Notes: generated by a model from the letters alone, not told the origin. A stretch of 64,000 nt of DNA from Polaribacter sp. (GCF_024639685.1 NZ_JAHEHX010000001.1:1-64000), one strand, 5' to 3'. Counted from the stretch's first letter, positions 24,881 to 35,198 are shown. A program made the numbers and translations.

Positions 24881-26281
24881 ATGAAATACGACATTATAGT
24901 TATTGGTTCTGGACCTGGAGGATACATTTCTGCAATTAGAGCATCTCAATTAGGTAAAAAGGTAGCTATCATAGAAAAATATAGCACATTAGGAGGTACT
25001 TGTTTAAACGTAGGTTGTATTCCTTCTAAAGCATTATTAGATTCTTCACATCATTTTTATGATGCAGTTCATCATTTTGAAGAACACGGAATTTCGGTTG
25101 AAAAACCAAGTTTCGATTTCTCAAAAATGATAGATCGTAAAGCCAAAGTTGTAGAAACAACTACAGGTGGAATTACATATTTAATGGACAAAAACAATAT
25201 TGATGTTTATGAAGGTTTAGGATCTTTTGAAGATGCTACTCGCATTAAGATTTCTAAGAATGATGGTTCATCAGAAGTTATAGAAGGTGCAAATATTATT
25301 ATAGCAACTGGCTCAAAACCAGCTACATTACCTTTTATCAATATAGATAAAGATAGAATTATTACCTCTACAGAAGCTTTAAAACTTAAAAAAGTACCAA
25401 AACATTTATTAGTCATTGGTGGTGGGGTTATAGGTTTAGAATTAGGTTCTGTGTATGCTCGTTTAGGTGCAGAAGTTACTGTAATTGAATATATGGACAA
25501 AATCGTTCCAGGAATGGATACAGATATCTCAAAAGAATTACAAAAAGTTTTCAAAAAACAAGGCGTTAAATTTGCAACAAGTCATAAAGTAAGTTCTGTT
25601 GAAAGAAATGGAGATACTATTACTGTAAAAGCAACTGACAAAAAAGATAGAGAAATTGAATTTTCTGGTGACTATTGTTTGGTTTCTGTTGGAAGAAAAG
25701 CATATACAGAAGGTTTAGGCTTAGAAAAAGTTGGTGTAGAGGTTAACGAGCGTGGGCAAGTCAATATCAACAATCATTTACAAACCAACATAAAAAATAT
25801 TTATGCAATTGGAGATGTTGTAAAAGGTGCAATGTTAGCTCATAAAGCTGAAGAAGAAGGTGTTGTCGTTGCAGAATATATAGCTGGCGAAAAGCCACAT
25901 ATCAATTATAATTTGATTCCTGGCATAGTGTATACATGGCCAGAAGCTGCAGCAGTTGGTAAAACTGAGCAGGAATTAAAAGAAGCAAAAATTGAATATA
26001 AATCTGGTAAATTCTCTATGAGAGCATTAGGAAGATCTAGAGCTAGTGGAGATTTAGATGGTTTTGTAAAAGTTTTAGCAGATAAAAAAACAGATGAAAT
26101 TTTAGGTGTTCATATGGTTGGTGCAAGAGTTGCAGATTTAATTATGGAAGCTGCTGTTGCTATGGAATATAGAGCTTCTGCAGAAGATTTAGCACGTATT
26201 TGTCATGGTCATCCAACATACTCAGAAGCGGTAAAAGAAGCAGCAAAAGCAGCCTGGGATGGTAAAGCTTTAAATGCATAA
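24881..26281 (+). CDS. lpdA: Dihydrolipoyl dehydrogenase
   Basis: 466 residues. The FAD-binding GSGPGGYISAIRA, redox disulfide GGTCLNVGCIPSK, NAD-binding GGGVIGLELGSVYARLG and C-terminal HGHPTYSEA (catalytic His) are all present. It is the E3 subunit of pyruvate or 2-oxoglutarate dehydrogenase complexes. No E1/E2 genes are nearby. It is monocistronic with its own promoter and terminator. Confidence 0.96.
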   Translation: MKYDIIVIGSGPGGYISAIRASQLGKKVAIIEKYSTLGGTCLNVGCIPSKALLDSSHHFYDAVHHFEEHGISVEKPSFDFSKMIDRKAKVVETTTGGITYLMDKNNIDVYEGLGSFEDATRIKISKNDGSSEVIEGANIIIATGSKPATLPFINIDKDRIITSTEALKLKKVPKHLLVIGGGVIGLELGSVYARLGAEVTVIEYMDKIVPGMDTDISKELQKVFKKQGVKFATSHKVSSVERNGDTITVKATDKKDREIEFSGDYCLVSVGRKAYTEGLGLEKVGVEVNERGQVNINNHLQTNIKNIYAIGDVVKGAMLAHKAEEEGVVVAEYIAGEKPHINYNLIPGIVYTWPEAAAVGKTEQELKEAKIEYKSGKFSMRALGRSRASGDLDGFVKVLADKKTDEILGVHMVGARVADLIMEAAVAMEYRASAEDLARICHGHPTYSEAVKEAAKAAWDGKALNA

Positions 26282-26298
26282 AAATTAAATAATAGTAA

Positions 26299-26327
26299 AA
26301 AACCTCACTCTTTGGTGGGGTTTTTTT
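26299..26327 (+). terminator. Terminator of lpd
   Basis: AACCTCAC (26301-26308) pairs with GTGGGGTT (26315-26322, one G-T pair), followed by seven T. Confidence 0.8.
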
Positions 26328-26345
26328 GTTTCCAAAACTTTCAAG

Positions 26346-26353
26346 TATTTTTG
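26346..26353 (+). promoter_or_regulatory. -7 element TATTTTTG that fixes the pabB start
   Basis: TAnnTTTG match ending 8 bases before ATG 26362. It lies inside a longer open frame beginning at TTG 26326, which is thereby excluded. Confidence 0.65.
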
Positions 26354-26361
26354 TAGCGAAT

Positions 26362-27669
26362 ATGTTAAGAACCACAAAGTCTTTTACAGTTGATGATGTT
26401 GCTGATTTTAAAGAGAACCTATTACTATGGGCACAACAATTTGATACAGCAATTTGGTTAGATTCTAATAAATACCAACAACAATATTCTAGTTTTGATT
26501 GTGCTTTAGCTACAGAAGAATTCACATCTATTAAAACAGATTATTCTAATGCTTTTAATAAACTTAAAGAATACCAAAACACAACAAAAGACTTCATTTT
26601 TGGTTACATTTCTTATGATGTTAAAAATGATGTAGAACAACTTTCTTCAAAAAATATTGATGGATTACATTTTGCAGATTTGTATTTCTTTCAGCCACAA
26701 AAATTGTTTTTCGTAAAAGGAAATGTAATTGAATTCCATTATCTAAAAATGGTTGATGATGAAATAGAAAGTGATTTTGAAGCAATCCAAAAATCTGAAA
26801 ATCTTAGAATTAAAAAATCTGAAAGTGGTATTAAAATAAAAGTCAGAATTCATAAAGAAGATTATTGTAGTAAAATTCATAAAGTACTAGATCATATTAA
26901 AAGAGGCGATATTTACGAAGCAAATTTTTGTCAAGAGTTTTATGCAGAAAATGCGACTATAAATCCGTTAAAGGTTTATAAAGATTTAAATGCCATTTCA
27001 GAACCTCCTTTTGCAGTATTTATAAAAATGGAACATCAGTATTTGCTATCAGCATCTCCTGAGAGATACATTAGAAAAGAGGGTAGTAAAATTATATCAC
27101 AACCCATAAAGGGCACTGCAAAACGTTTACAAAGTGTAATTGATGATCAGAAAATTGCCTCAGATTTATCAAAGGATATTAAAGAACGTTCAGAAAATGT
27201 GATGATTGTAGATTTGGTACGAAATGATTTATCTAAATCTGCTAAAAAAGGTTCTGTAAAAGTTGAAGAGCTGTGTAAAATATATAGCTTTAAGCAAGTA
27301 CATCAAATGATATCTACTGTGGTTTCTGAACTAAAAGAAGGTATTCATGCAGTAGATGTGATAAAGGATACTTTTCCTATGGGAAGTATGACAGGAGCTC
27401 CTAAAGTATCTGCCATGAAAATCATCGAAAATTTAGAAGAAACAAAACGTGGTCTGTATTCTGGAGCTGTTGGTTATTTTACACCAGAAGGTAATTTTGA
27501 TTTTAATGTGGTGATAAGAAGCATACTTTATAATGAAGAAAAGAAATACATTTCTTATTCTGTAGGTAGCGCAATAACTGCAAAATCTATTGCTGAAAAG
27601 GAATATGAAGAGTGTTTACTAAAAGCAAAAGCAATGCGTTATGTATTGTTAAATTCTAATGAAGTATGA
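26362..27669 (+). CDS. pabB: Aminodeoxychorismate synthase component I-like (chorismate-binding enzyme)
   Basis: 435 residues. The chorismate-binding domain is complete: GDIYEANFCQEF, SPERYI, PIKGTAKR with the catalytic lysine motif PIKGT, DLVRNDLSK, and SMTGAPKVSAM. The N-terminal region is divergent, as in stand-alone PabB. It makes 4-amino-4-deoxychorismate for folate; the PabA amidotransferase is not in the window. Anthranilate synthase is the alternative, but PIKGT and the lone context favour PabB. It overlaps the next small gene by 4 bases (ATGA). Confidence 0.85.
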   Translation: MLRTTKSFTVDDVADFKENLLLWAQQFDTAIWLDSNKYQQQYSSFDCALATEEFTSIKTDYSNAFNKLKEYQNTTKDFIFGYISYDVKNDVEQLSSKNIDGLHFADLYFFQPQKLFFVKGNVIEFHYLKMVDDEIESDFEAIQKSENLRIKKSESGIKIKVRIHKEDYCSKIHKVLDHIKRGDIYEANFCQEFYAENATINPLKVYKDLNAISEPPFAVFIKMEHQYLLSASPERYIRKEGSKIISQPIKGTAKRLQSVIDDQKIASDLSKDIKERSENVMIVDLVRNDLSKSAKKGSVKVEELCKIYSFKQVHQMISTVVSELKEGIHAVDVIKDTFPMGSMTGAPKVSAMKIIENLEETKRGLYSGAVGYFTPEGNFDFNVVIRSILYNEEKKYISYSVGSAITAKSIAEKEYEECLLKAKAMRYVLLNSNEV

Positions 27670-27902
27670 TACAAAATAAAGAAGAAAAATTTGAAGCTAT
27701 TTTTGCATCAATAAAAGAAAAACCTAATGAAATTAATATGTTTAGTGGTTTTCTTAAACTGTATCCTGAAGATTGGAAACAGCTAAAAATTAATTTTAGT
27801 AAATTTAATAGAAGTAAACAATTTGGAAAAACAATTCCTTTACCAAAACCTGAACAATCTTTAAAAAAAGAAATTCGTGTTTGGTTAAAAAAATCAAAAT
27901 AA
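27666..27902 (+). CDS. Small hypothetical protein between pabB and a hydrolase gene
   Basis: 78 residues, lysine-rich, no signal peptide or membrane helix. It is held between two translationally coupled genes: start overlaps pabB by ATGA and the stop overlaps the next ATG by one base. This arrangement and the clean reading frame make it a real gene. No family recognised; the FLKLYPEDWKQLKINFSKF core is amphipathic. Confidence 0.7.
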   Translation: MIQNKEEKFEAIFASIKEKPNEINMFSGFLKLYPEDWKQLKINFSKFNRSKQFGKTIPLPKPEQSLKKEIRVWLKKSK

Positions 27903-28723
27903 TGATCAACACAGCATTCAACTTTACTATTCACGATACTGTTTTTTATGGTCAATATTGGCAAGGAGAAACAACAAAAGCAGTGGTTGTTTTAGCTCAT
28001 GGAATGGGTGAACACTCTAATAGGTATACACATGTTGCACAAAAATTAACAGATAATGGTTTTGCAGTTGTTGCTTTTGATCATTTTGGTCATGGAAAGA
28101 CAGGTGGTAAAAGAGGTCATAACCCTAGTTTTGACGCTGTTTTAGAAAGTGTAGAAAAAGTAATTGAAAAGGCAAAAAGTATTTTTCCAAACAAACCTAT
28201 TTTCTTGTATGGGCATTCTATGGGTGGTAATACTATAGTAAATTATGTGCTTAGAAAAACCCATGATTTAAAAGGAGCAGTTGCAACTAGCCCATTTTTA
28301 AAATTAGCTTTTAATCCACCACCTGTAAAACTATTTATAGGTAAATTACTACAGAATATCGTACCCCCTTTAACTATGGGAAATGAGCTTGATGTAAATG
28401 CTATTTCTAGAGATGAAGAAGAAGTAAAAAGCTATATTCAAGATCCTTTAGTACATTCTAGAATAAGTCCAAATTATTCTATAAAATTTATTGAAACTGG
28501 AGAGTGGGCCATAGAAAATGCACATAAACTTGCTATACCAATGTTCCTAGTTCATGGTAAAGAAGACAGCATCATAGATTATAGAGGTACAGAAGCATTT
28601 GCCAATAATAGCAAACTTGCAAAGCTAAAATTATATGAAGATGGTTATCATGAATTGCATAATGATTTGTGCCAAGAAGAAATGCTACAAGATGTTGTAG
28701 ACTGGTTAAATTCTCAACTTTAA
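27902..28723 (+). CDS. Alpha/beta hydrolase (monoacylglycerol lipase / lysophospholipase-like)
   Basis: 273 residues from ATG 27902. A TTG 7 codons upstream is in frame but would overlap the previous gene more deeply. Oxyanion block VLAHGMGEHSNRY, nucleophile elbow YGHSMGGN and the late HGKEDSIIDYRG and YHELHND blocks give Ser-Asp-His. It resembles Hydrolase_4 lipases acting on monoacylglycerols. No secretion signal. It is part of the pabB-tilS-dsbD transcript group. Confidence 0.9.
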   Translation: MINTAFNFTIHDTVFYGQYWQGETTKAVVVLAHGMGEHSNRYTHVAQKLTDNGFAVVAFDHFGHGKTGGKRGHNPSFDAVLESVEKVIEKAKSIFPNKPIFLYGHSMGGNTIVNYVLRKTHDLKGAVATSPFLKLAFNPPPVKLFIGKLLQNIVPPLTMGNELDVNAISRDEEEVKSYIQDPLVHSRISPNYSIKFIETGEWAIENAHKLAIPMFLVHGKEDSIIDYRGTEAFANNSKLAKLKLYEDGYHELHNDLCQEEMLQDVVDWLNSQL

Positions 28724-28745
28724 TTTCATTACTTTTAAAATTTAA

Positions 28746-30059
28746 ATGCTTCAAAAATTCAAAGAACATATCAACATAAATTTTCCTTTTTTAAAGGGTA
28801 AAAATCTATTAATTGCTATTTCTGGAGGATTGGATTCTGTAGTATTAACACACCTTTTTAACCAACTAAATAGTGCTACTATTGCATTAGCACATTGCAA
28901 TTTTAGACTAAGGGAAAAAGAAAGTGATTTAGATAAGGATTTTGTCATTAATTTATCACAAAAAAATTATAATCAGATTTTTACAGTTAATTTTGACACG
29001 AAAAAAATTGCAGAAAAACGTAAAACTTCTACTCAAATTATAGCTAGAGAATTAAGATACAATTGGTTTAAAGAGTTAGTGAAAAAACACGATTTTGATT
29101 TTGTGTTAACAGCACATCATGCAGATGATAATTTAGAAACCTTTTTAATAAATCTAACAAGGGGTTCAGGTTTAAACGGCTTTACAGGAATACCTGCTAT
29201 AAATGGCAACATTGTTCGTACATTATTACCTTTTAGTAGAGCTGAAATTTTAAATTATGCTAAAAAAAATAATATTGATTGGAGAGAAGATGCTAGTAAT
29301 GCATCCACGAAATACGTACGTAATAAAATAAGGCATAATGTTTTACCTGTTCTTAAAGAAATTAACCCTGGTCTATTAGAAACATTTTCACAGTCTATAG
29401 AAAATTTAAAAGAAGCACAAACTATAATTGCTGACAGAATTGAGGACGTATCTCAAAAAACAATTTCTAGTGAAAATGATAAACTGCAAATAAATATTGA
29501 ACAGATTAAGAAATTATCCAATCCTAAAGCATATTTATTCCAACTATTAAAAGATTACAACTTTACAGAATGGAATGATGTTTATCATTTATTAGAAGCA
29601 CAATCAGGGAAGCAATTATATTCTAAAACACATCACTTATTAAAAGATAGAACACATTTAATCTTATCTAAATTAGAAAATAATGATGTGTTTAAAGAAG
29701 TACTTATCTATGAAAATTTATCAGAAATTAAACATCCAATTCAGTTAACTTTTAGCCAAGTTTCAGAGCTAAATGAAGAGAATAAACAAACTATTTACGT
29801 TGATAAAGATTTGTTAAATTACCCTCTTTCTTTAAGGAAAAAGCAAAATGGAGACTATCTTTATCCTATAGGAATGACAGGAAAAAAGAAGCTTAGTAAA
29901 TATTTTAAAGATGAAAAATTTTCACTTTTAGATAAAGAAAATACTTGGTTACTTTGCAATGCTAATAATGCTATTATTTGGGTGATTGGTTACAGGCAAG
30001 ATCGCAGATTTTCTGCGACACAATCAACCAAAAAACATTTAAAAATCACAACATTATAA
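28746..30059 (+). CDS. tilS: tRNA(Ile)-lysidine synthase
   Basis: 437 residues. The PP-loop ISGGLDSVVL, then ALAHCNFRLR, and the HHADDNLETFLINL block are diagnostic, followed by the C-terminal TilS substrate-binding domain. It converts C34 of the CAU tRNA-Ile to lysidine so that AUA is read as isoleucine. The stop overlaps the dsbD ATG by one base (TAATG). Confidence 0.95.
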   Translation: MLQKFKEHININFPFLKGKNLLIAISGGLDSVVLTHLFNQLNSATIALAHCNFRLREKESDLDKDFVINLSQKNYNQIFTVNFDTKKIAEKRKTSTQIIARELRYNWFKELVKKHDFDFVLTAHHADDNLETFLINLTRGSGLNGFTGIPAINGNIVRTLLPFSRAEILNYAKKNNIDWREDASNASTKYVRNKIRHNVLPVLKEINPGLLETFSQSIENLKEAQTIIADRIEDVSQKTISSENDKLQINIEQIKKLSNPKAYLFQLLKDYNFTEWNDVYHLLEAQSGKQLYSKTHHLLKDRTHLILSKLENNDVFKEVLIYENLSEIKHPIQLTFSQVSELNEENKQTIYVDKDLLNYPLSLRKKQNGDYLYPIGMTGKKKLSKYFKDEKFSLLDKENTWLLCNANNAIIWVIGYRQDRRFSATQSTKKHLKITTL

Positions 30060-32038
30060 TGAAGAAATTCATCACTGTTTTTATCTTTTTGATTGCTTTT
30101 TTTACAAAGGCACAAACAGAAAGTGACCGCATAAAAATTGAGACTTCTATCAACAAAATTTCAGATACTGAATATGATATTGTTTTTAATGCTAAACTTT
30201 ACAAAGGTTGGTATTTATATTCTCAGTATAATCCTGAAAACGCGTCTTTACCTTTAGAAATTTCTATTCCAGAAAATGCAACTGGTTATCAATTAGTTGG
30301 AAACCCTAAAGAAGAAGATACCTTTAAAAAGTATTCTGATGTTTGGGAAGTAGAAGAGGTTGTTTTTAAAGGGAAAGCAAAAATTACACAAAGAATTCAG
30401 CTTACAAATAAAGATATTACACAAATTAAAATTAACTTCTTTGGGCAAGTTTGTGAAACAGCTTGTATAAATATTGATGAGGATTTTACACTTTCGTTAA
30501 CTGGTAGTGCTATTAAAGAAACTATTGTTTTAGACGAAAAAAGTAAGCTACTTACTCAAAAATTAAAGTTAGATTTAAAGAATAAATCTCTTTTAAAAAA
30601 CGATTCAGATGTTGATTCTAAAACATCAAATGGACTTTTTAGTATTTTCTTTTTAGGTTTTGTTGGTGGTTTATTAGCACTTTTAACTCCTTGTGTTTTT
30701 CCTATGATTCCATTAACGGTTTCATTTTTTACCAAACAAACAAACAATAAAAGAAAAGGTATTTTTAGAGCAATTCTTTATGGATTTTTTATCGTATTGA
30801 TCTACATCTTATTAAGCCTACCTTTTCACTTTTTAGATAATTTAGATCCCGAGATTTTAAATACCATTTCTACAAATGTTTGGTTAAATAGTTTCTTTTT
30901 TGTGGTTTTAGTCTTTTTTGCCTTTTCTTTCTTTGGCTTTTATGAAATAACCTTACCAAGTTCTTGGGGTAATAAAATGGACTCAGCATCTTCTGTTGGT
31001 GGTATTTTAGGAATCTTTTTTATGGCATTAACCTTAGCAATTGTATCTTTTTCTTGTACAGGCCCAATTTTAGGTTCGTTATTAGCAGGTTCTTTAACTG
31101 CAGATGGTGGAGCTACTCAATTAACTGCAGGTATGACTGGCTTTGGTTTGGCTCTTGCTTTACCTTTTGCTTTGTTTGCACTATTTCCTAATTGGTTAAA
31201 TGCATTGCCAAAATCTGGTGGTTGGATGAATACAACCAAAGTTGTACTAGGTTTTCTAGAATTGGCTTTGGCGTTTAAATTTTTATCAAATGCTGATTTG
31301 GTTGCACATTGGGATCTTCTAAAACGTGAAATTTTTATTGGTATTTGGATTGTTATTTTTATAGGGTTAGCCTTGTACATTTTTGCTAAAATTAAATTTC
31401 CACATGACGCTCCAGTAAAAAAATTATCATTTTCAAAAATATCTTTTGGTACTTTAGTAATTGCTTTTACTATCTATTTAACTCCTGGAATATTAAAAAA
31501 TCCTACTTGGAATTTAAGTCTGCTTAGTGGTTTTTCTCCACCTCAATTTTATAGCATTTACGAACAAGAAAACGATTGTCCCTTAGGCTTAGATTGTTAT
31601 AAAGATTTTGATGAAGGTTTAGCAAAAGCAAAAGCAGTTAACAAACCTATTTTACTAGATTTTACTGGTTGGGCTTGTGTAAACTGCAGAAAGATGGAAG
31701 AAAATGTATGGAGTGAAGTAGAAATTTTTAGAATGCTTAAAAATGATTACATCTTAATTTCGCTTTATGTAGATGACAATGAAAAAGAGTTGCCAGAAAA
31801 TCAACAATTTAATTTCTTAAAAGAAAATGGTAAATTGAAAAAAATTAAAACTGTGGGCGATAAGTGGTCTACATTTCAAGTAATTAATTTTAAAAATGCG
31901 TCTCAGCCTTATTATATGTTATTAAGTCCAGATTTAGAAGTATTAAATAAAGCAATACAATACACAGACAAAAAAAAATATTATCTTTGGCTAAGTGAAG
32001 GATTAGATAACTATAGAAGAAAATCTATTTATGAGTAA
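30059..32038 (+). CDS. dsbD: Thiol:disulfide interchange protein DsbD
   Basis: 659 residues from ATG 30059; the frame is open 27 codons earlier inside tilS but the signal peptide KKFITVFIFLIAFFTKAQ sets the start. Domains: N-terminal immunoglobulin-like alpha domain (about 20-160, cysteines in GQVCETACIN), eight-helix CcdA-like membrane domain (LTPCVFPMIPLTV and FSCTGPILGS supply its cysteine pair), and a C-terminal thioredoxin domain with WACVNC. It carries electrons from cytoplasmic thioredoxin to the periplasm. Complete and apparently functional. Confidence 0.93.
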   Translation: MKKFITVFIFLIAFFTKAQTESDRIKIETSINKISDTEYDIVFNAKLYKGWYLYSQYNPENASLPLEISIPENATGYQLVGNPKEEDTFKKYSDVWEVEEVVFKGKAKITQRIQLTNKDITQIKINFFGQVCETACINIDEDFTLSLTGSAIKETIVLDEKSKLLTQKLKLDLKNKSLLKNDSDVDSKTSNGLFSIFFLGFVGGLLALLTPCVFPMIPLTVSFFTKQTNNKRKGIFRAILYGFFIVLIYILLSLPFHFLDNLDPEILNTISTNVWLNSFFFVVLVFFAFSFFGFYEITLPSSWGNKMDSASSVGGILGIFFMALTLAIVSFSCTGPILGSLLAGSLTADGGATQLTAGMTGFGLALALPFALFALFPNWLNALPKSGGWMNTTKVVLGFLELALAFKFLSNADLVAHWDLLKREIFIGIWIVIFIGLALYIFAKIKFPHDAPVKKLSFSKISFGTLVIAFTIYLTPGILKNPTWNLSLLSGFSPPQFYSIYEQENDCPLGLDCYKDFDEGLAKAKAVNKPILLDFTGWACVNCRKMEENVWSEVEIFRMLKNDYILISLYVDDNEKELPENQQFNFLKENGKLKKIKTVGDKWSTFQVINFKNASQPYYMLLSPDLEVLNKAIQYTDKKKYYLWLSEGLDNYRRKSIYE

Positions 32039-32450
32039 TACAATAGCCAATAGTTTTACAATAAAGAATGTCAGTTTGTGTCTTCTCTTTACACTATTAT
32101 TTAGTGGAAATGGTTTTAGTCAAAGTTCAGTAAATACTCCAAAAAGTATCTACACCTATTTAGTTACGCCCTCAAAAAATAGTTTTTCCTCTTTAAATCG
32201 TAAGTTAAATTTAAAAGGTTTTCATTTTGTATATGTAGATTTATTAGCTTTAGATGTTAATCAATTTTTAACGTATACAACATATACAAATACTACAAGC
32301 AATAAACCTTCTTCACTAATATATGATGATTATAAAGCTTACAGAGATGAAAATTTGTTAAAAGGGTTCCGATTAAAATACGATCCAACTCGTTGGAACT
32401 TGCAATGCCCAAGTCCACTCTCTGTTCAACCCACACTCCCTAAAAATTAA
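32031..32450 (+). CDS. Small secreted hypothetical protein
   Basis: 139 residues, start overlapping dsbD by 8 bases. A signal peptide (about 1-31, hydrophobic LCLLFTLLFSGNGFSQ) is followed by a ~108-residue periplasmic or exported domain with many S, T, Y and N. No family recognised. Co-transcription with dsbD hints at an envelope role, but nothing more can be said. Confidence 0.6.
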   Translation: MSNTIANSFTIKNVSLCLLFTLLFSGNGFSQSSVNTPKSIYTYLVTPSKNSFSSLNRKLNLKGFHFVYVDLLALDVNQFLTYTTYTNTTSNKPSSLIYDDYKAYRDENLLKGFRLKYDPTRWNLQCPSPLSVQPTLPKN

Positions 32451-32598
32451 ATATTCATCGGTTTTAATCAGCTTTTATTAATATCGCACTTTATGGTGTA
32501 TATTTATAATTTATTCTTAATTAATTACGTAATTATTCCCAAATACCTAAGTTCTTTATTTTGAGATTTTTGTAATTTTACAACGTAAATTACAACTT

Positions 32599-35178
32599 AT
32601 GTCTACCTTACCCAAATTAACCCGATTTAATGATAACGTACTATCTAAATTTCAGATTTACAACAGTATATTTATCACGTTACCTTTTGACACTATTAAT
32701 AACACAGGAGTTTTATTACCTCTCTTTCATAAAGTTTGTGAAAAAGGATTTAAAAATGGTAAAAATCCTACGGAAATAGTTGAGAAGTTTTTTAAAAAAT
32801 ACCAAGATACACCATCAGAAAAAGAAAAAAAAGATTTGCTTTTTCAATTCATTCAATTCATAGAACGTCAGGTTGTTTTGTTCGATGCTATTGAGGATGC
32901 TGCATTCCCTATAGTAAATAATATGGACGGATTCGGTACGCTAAGAAACTCTAAAGAAACAGCAAATTTAAGTGGTAAAAAAGAAGCCTTAAAAAAATAC
33001 TTAGAGGAATTTAAAGTACGTGTCGTATTAACTGCTCATCCTACACAATTTTACCCTGGCTCTGTTTTAGGAATTATTACAGATTTAGACAAAGCCATTC
33101 AAAATGATGACTTACTTCTTATTAAAAAACTTTTAGCTCAACTAGGCAAGACCCCTTTTTATAAAAAAACAAAACCAACACCTTTTGATGAAGCAGTAAG
33201 TTTAATCTGGTATTTAGAGAATGTTTTCTACCATTCTGTTAGTAAAATTCACAACTACATTCAACAACATATATATGATGGTAAACCTATAGAAAATGAA
33301 ATTATTGACTTAGGATTTTGGCCAGGAGGAGATAGAGATGGTAATCCTTTTGTTACTACTCAAATTACGTTAGATGTTGCAGAAAGGTTACGTCAATCTA
33401 TTTTAAGAAACTACTACAGAGATGTAAGACGATTAAAACGACGTTTTACTTTCCATGGTGTACAGGAAATACTATCAAAAATAGAAAAGCGTTTGTATAA
33501 ACATGTAGTTAGGAGTTATACAAAAGTAAATTTTTCTAAAGAAATTCTTTTAGAAGAGTTAGAAAATGCGAGAGATATTATTTTAAAAAACCATGATTCT
33601 TTATTTATAGACGAATTAAACGATGTAATTAATAAAGTAAGAATTTTTGGATTTCATTTTGCAACTTTAGATATTAGACAAGATAGCAGAGTACACCATA
33701 ATGCCTTTACTAAAATGGTAAACGATTTATTAGAAAATGGTGATACTACATTCCCTAAAAATTACCAAAATTTATCTCCAGAAGAACAAATAGAAATTTT
33801 AGCCCTAGTAAAAGGAAATATAGAACCAAGTATGTTAAAGGATGAAATGTCTGAAAAAACAATATCTTCTATATACGCACTAAAAACAATTCAACAAAGA
33901 AATGGAGAAAGTGGTGCAAACAGATATATTATTAGTAACAATCAAACTGCATTAAATGTAATGCAAGCCTTTGCAATGTTAAATCTGTGCGGTTTTGAAA
34001 ATGAATTACCAGTAGATGTAATTCCACTTTTTGAAACTGTAGAAGATTTAGAAAATGCAAGCAATGTGATGCAAACTTTGTATAGTAATACAGCATATAG
34101 ACATCACTTATCAAAAAGAAAAAACAAACAAACGATTATGTTAGGATTTTCTGATGGTACCAAAGATGGGGGATACTTAATGGCAAATTGGGGAATTTTT
34201 AAAGCAAAAGAAGCACTTACAAAAATCTCTAGAGAATTTGATATCGAGGTTATTTTCTTTGATGGACGTGGTGGACCACCTGCTAGAGGTGGAGGAAAAA
34301 CACATCAATTCTATGCGTCTTTAGGCCCAACTATAGAAGACAAAGAAATACAATTAACGATACAAGGACAAACAATTAGTTCAAATTTTGGAACCTTAGA
34401 TTCTTCACAGTTTAACTTAGAACAACTAATAAGTTCAGGTATAAAGAATGAAGTATTTACCAAAGATCAGATTAATGATACGAATAGAGAAATTATAAAT
34501 GATTTGGCAACTACTAGCTATAAAACATATGTAGACTTTAAAAATCATCCTCAGTTTTTATCTTATTTAGAGAAAATGAGTACTTTAAAATACTATGCAA
34601 AAACGAACATTGGTAGTAGACCAAGTAAAAGATCTAATTCAGATACCTTAGATTTCTCTGCTTTAAGAGCTATTCCTTTTGTAGGTAGTTGGAGTCAATT
34701 AAAACAAAACGTACCTGGATTTTTTGGTGTTGGTACAGCACTAAAAAAATACGAAGATGCAGGCAGATTTGATGAAATTGTTTCTTTTTACAATGCATCT
34801 GATTTCTTTAAAACATTGTTAGAAAACAGTATGATGAGTTTAACTAAATCTTTCTTTGGATTAACTGCATATATGGCTGATGATCCTGTTTATGGAGAGT
34901 TCTGGAAATTAATTTACGAGGAATACAATACAACAAAACGCCTATTGCTAAAACTTACAGGTCATAAAGAATTAATGGAGAATTATCCAGAAGGTAAAGC
35001 ATCTATTGTAATGAGAGAAAGTATAGTTTTACCATTGTTAACTATACAGCAATTTGCTCTAAAGAAAATTCAAGATTTACAGAAAACAGCAGGAAATGAA
35101 GCTGAGATTGAACTTTACGAAAAAATGGTAATGCGTTCCTTATTTGGTAATATAAACGCAAGTAGAAATTCAGCTTAA
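32599..35178 (+). CDS. ppc: Phosphoenolpyruvate carboxylase
   Basis: 859 residues. Both active-site signatures are present: VLTAHPTQ (catalytic His) and FDGRGGPPARGGG. The arginine-rich DVRRLKRRF block also fits. It fixes bicarbonate onto PEP to give oxaloacetate, the anaplerotic route. The protein ends SRNSA; PEPC usually ends with NTG, so the extreme C-terminus is divergent, as in the short Bacteroidetes form. Confidence 0.94.
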   Translation: MSTLPKLTRFNDNVLSKFQIYNSIFITLPFDTINNTGVLLPLFHKVCEKGFKNGKNPTEIVEKFFKKYQDTPSEKEKKDLLFQFIQFIERQVVLFDAIEDAAFPIVNNMDGFGTLRNSKETANLSGKKEALKKYLEEFKVRVVLTAHPTQFYPGSVLGIITDLDKAIQNDDLLLIKKLLAQLGKTPFYKKTKPTPFDEAVSLIWYLENVFYHSVSKIHNYIQQHIYDGKPIENEIIDLGFWPGGDRDGNPFVTTQITLDVAERLRQSILRNYYRDVRRLKRRFTFHGVQEILSKIEKRLYKHVVRSYTKVNFSKEILLEELENARDIILKNHDSLFIDELNDVINKVRIFGFHFATLDIRQDSRVHHNAFTKMVNDLLENGDTTFPKNYQNLSPEEQIEILALVKGNIEPSMLKDEMSEKTISSIYALKTIQQRNGESGANRYIISNNQTALNVMQAFAMLNLCGFENELPVDVIPLFETVEDLENASNVMQTLYSNTAYRHHLSKRKNKQTIMLGFSDGTKDGGYLMANWGIFKAKEALTKISREFDIEVIFFDGRGGPPARGGGKTHQFYASLGPTIEDKEIQLTIQGQTISSNFGTLDSSQFNLEQLISSGIKNEVFTKDQINDTNREIINDLATTSYKTYVDFKNHPQFLSYLEKMSTLKYYAKTNIGSRPSKRSNSDTLDFSALRAIPFVGSWSQLKQNVPGFFGVGTALKKYEDAGRFDEIVSFYNASDFFKTLLENSMMSLTKSFFGLTAYMADDPVYGEFWKLIYEEYNTTKRLLLKLTGHKELMENYPEGKASIVMRESIVLPLLTIQQFALKKIQDLQKTAGNEAEIELYEKMVMRSLFGNINASRNSA

Positions 35179-35198
35179 TAGAATAATTATATTTATTA

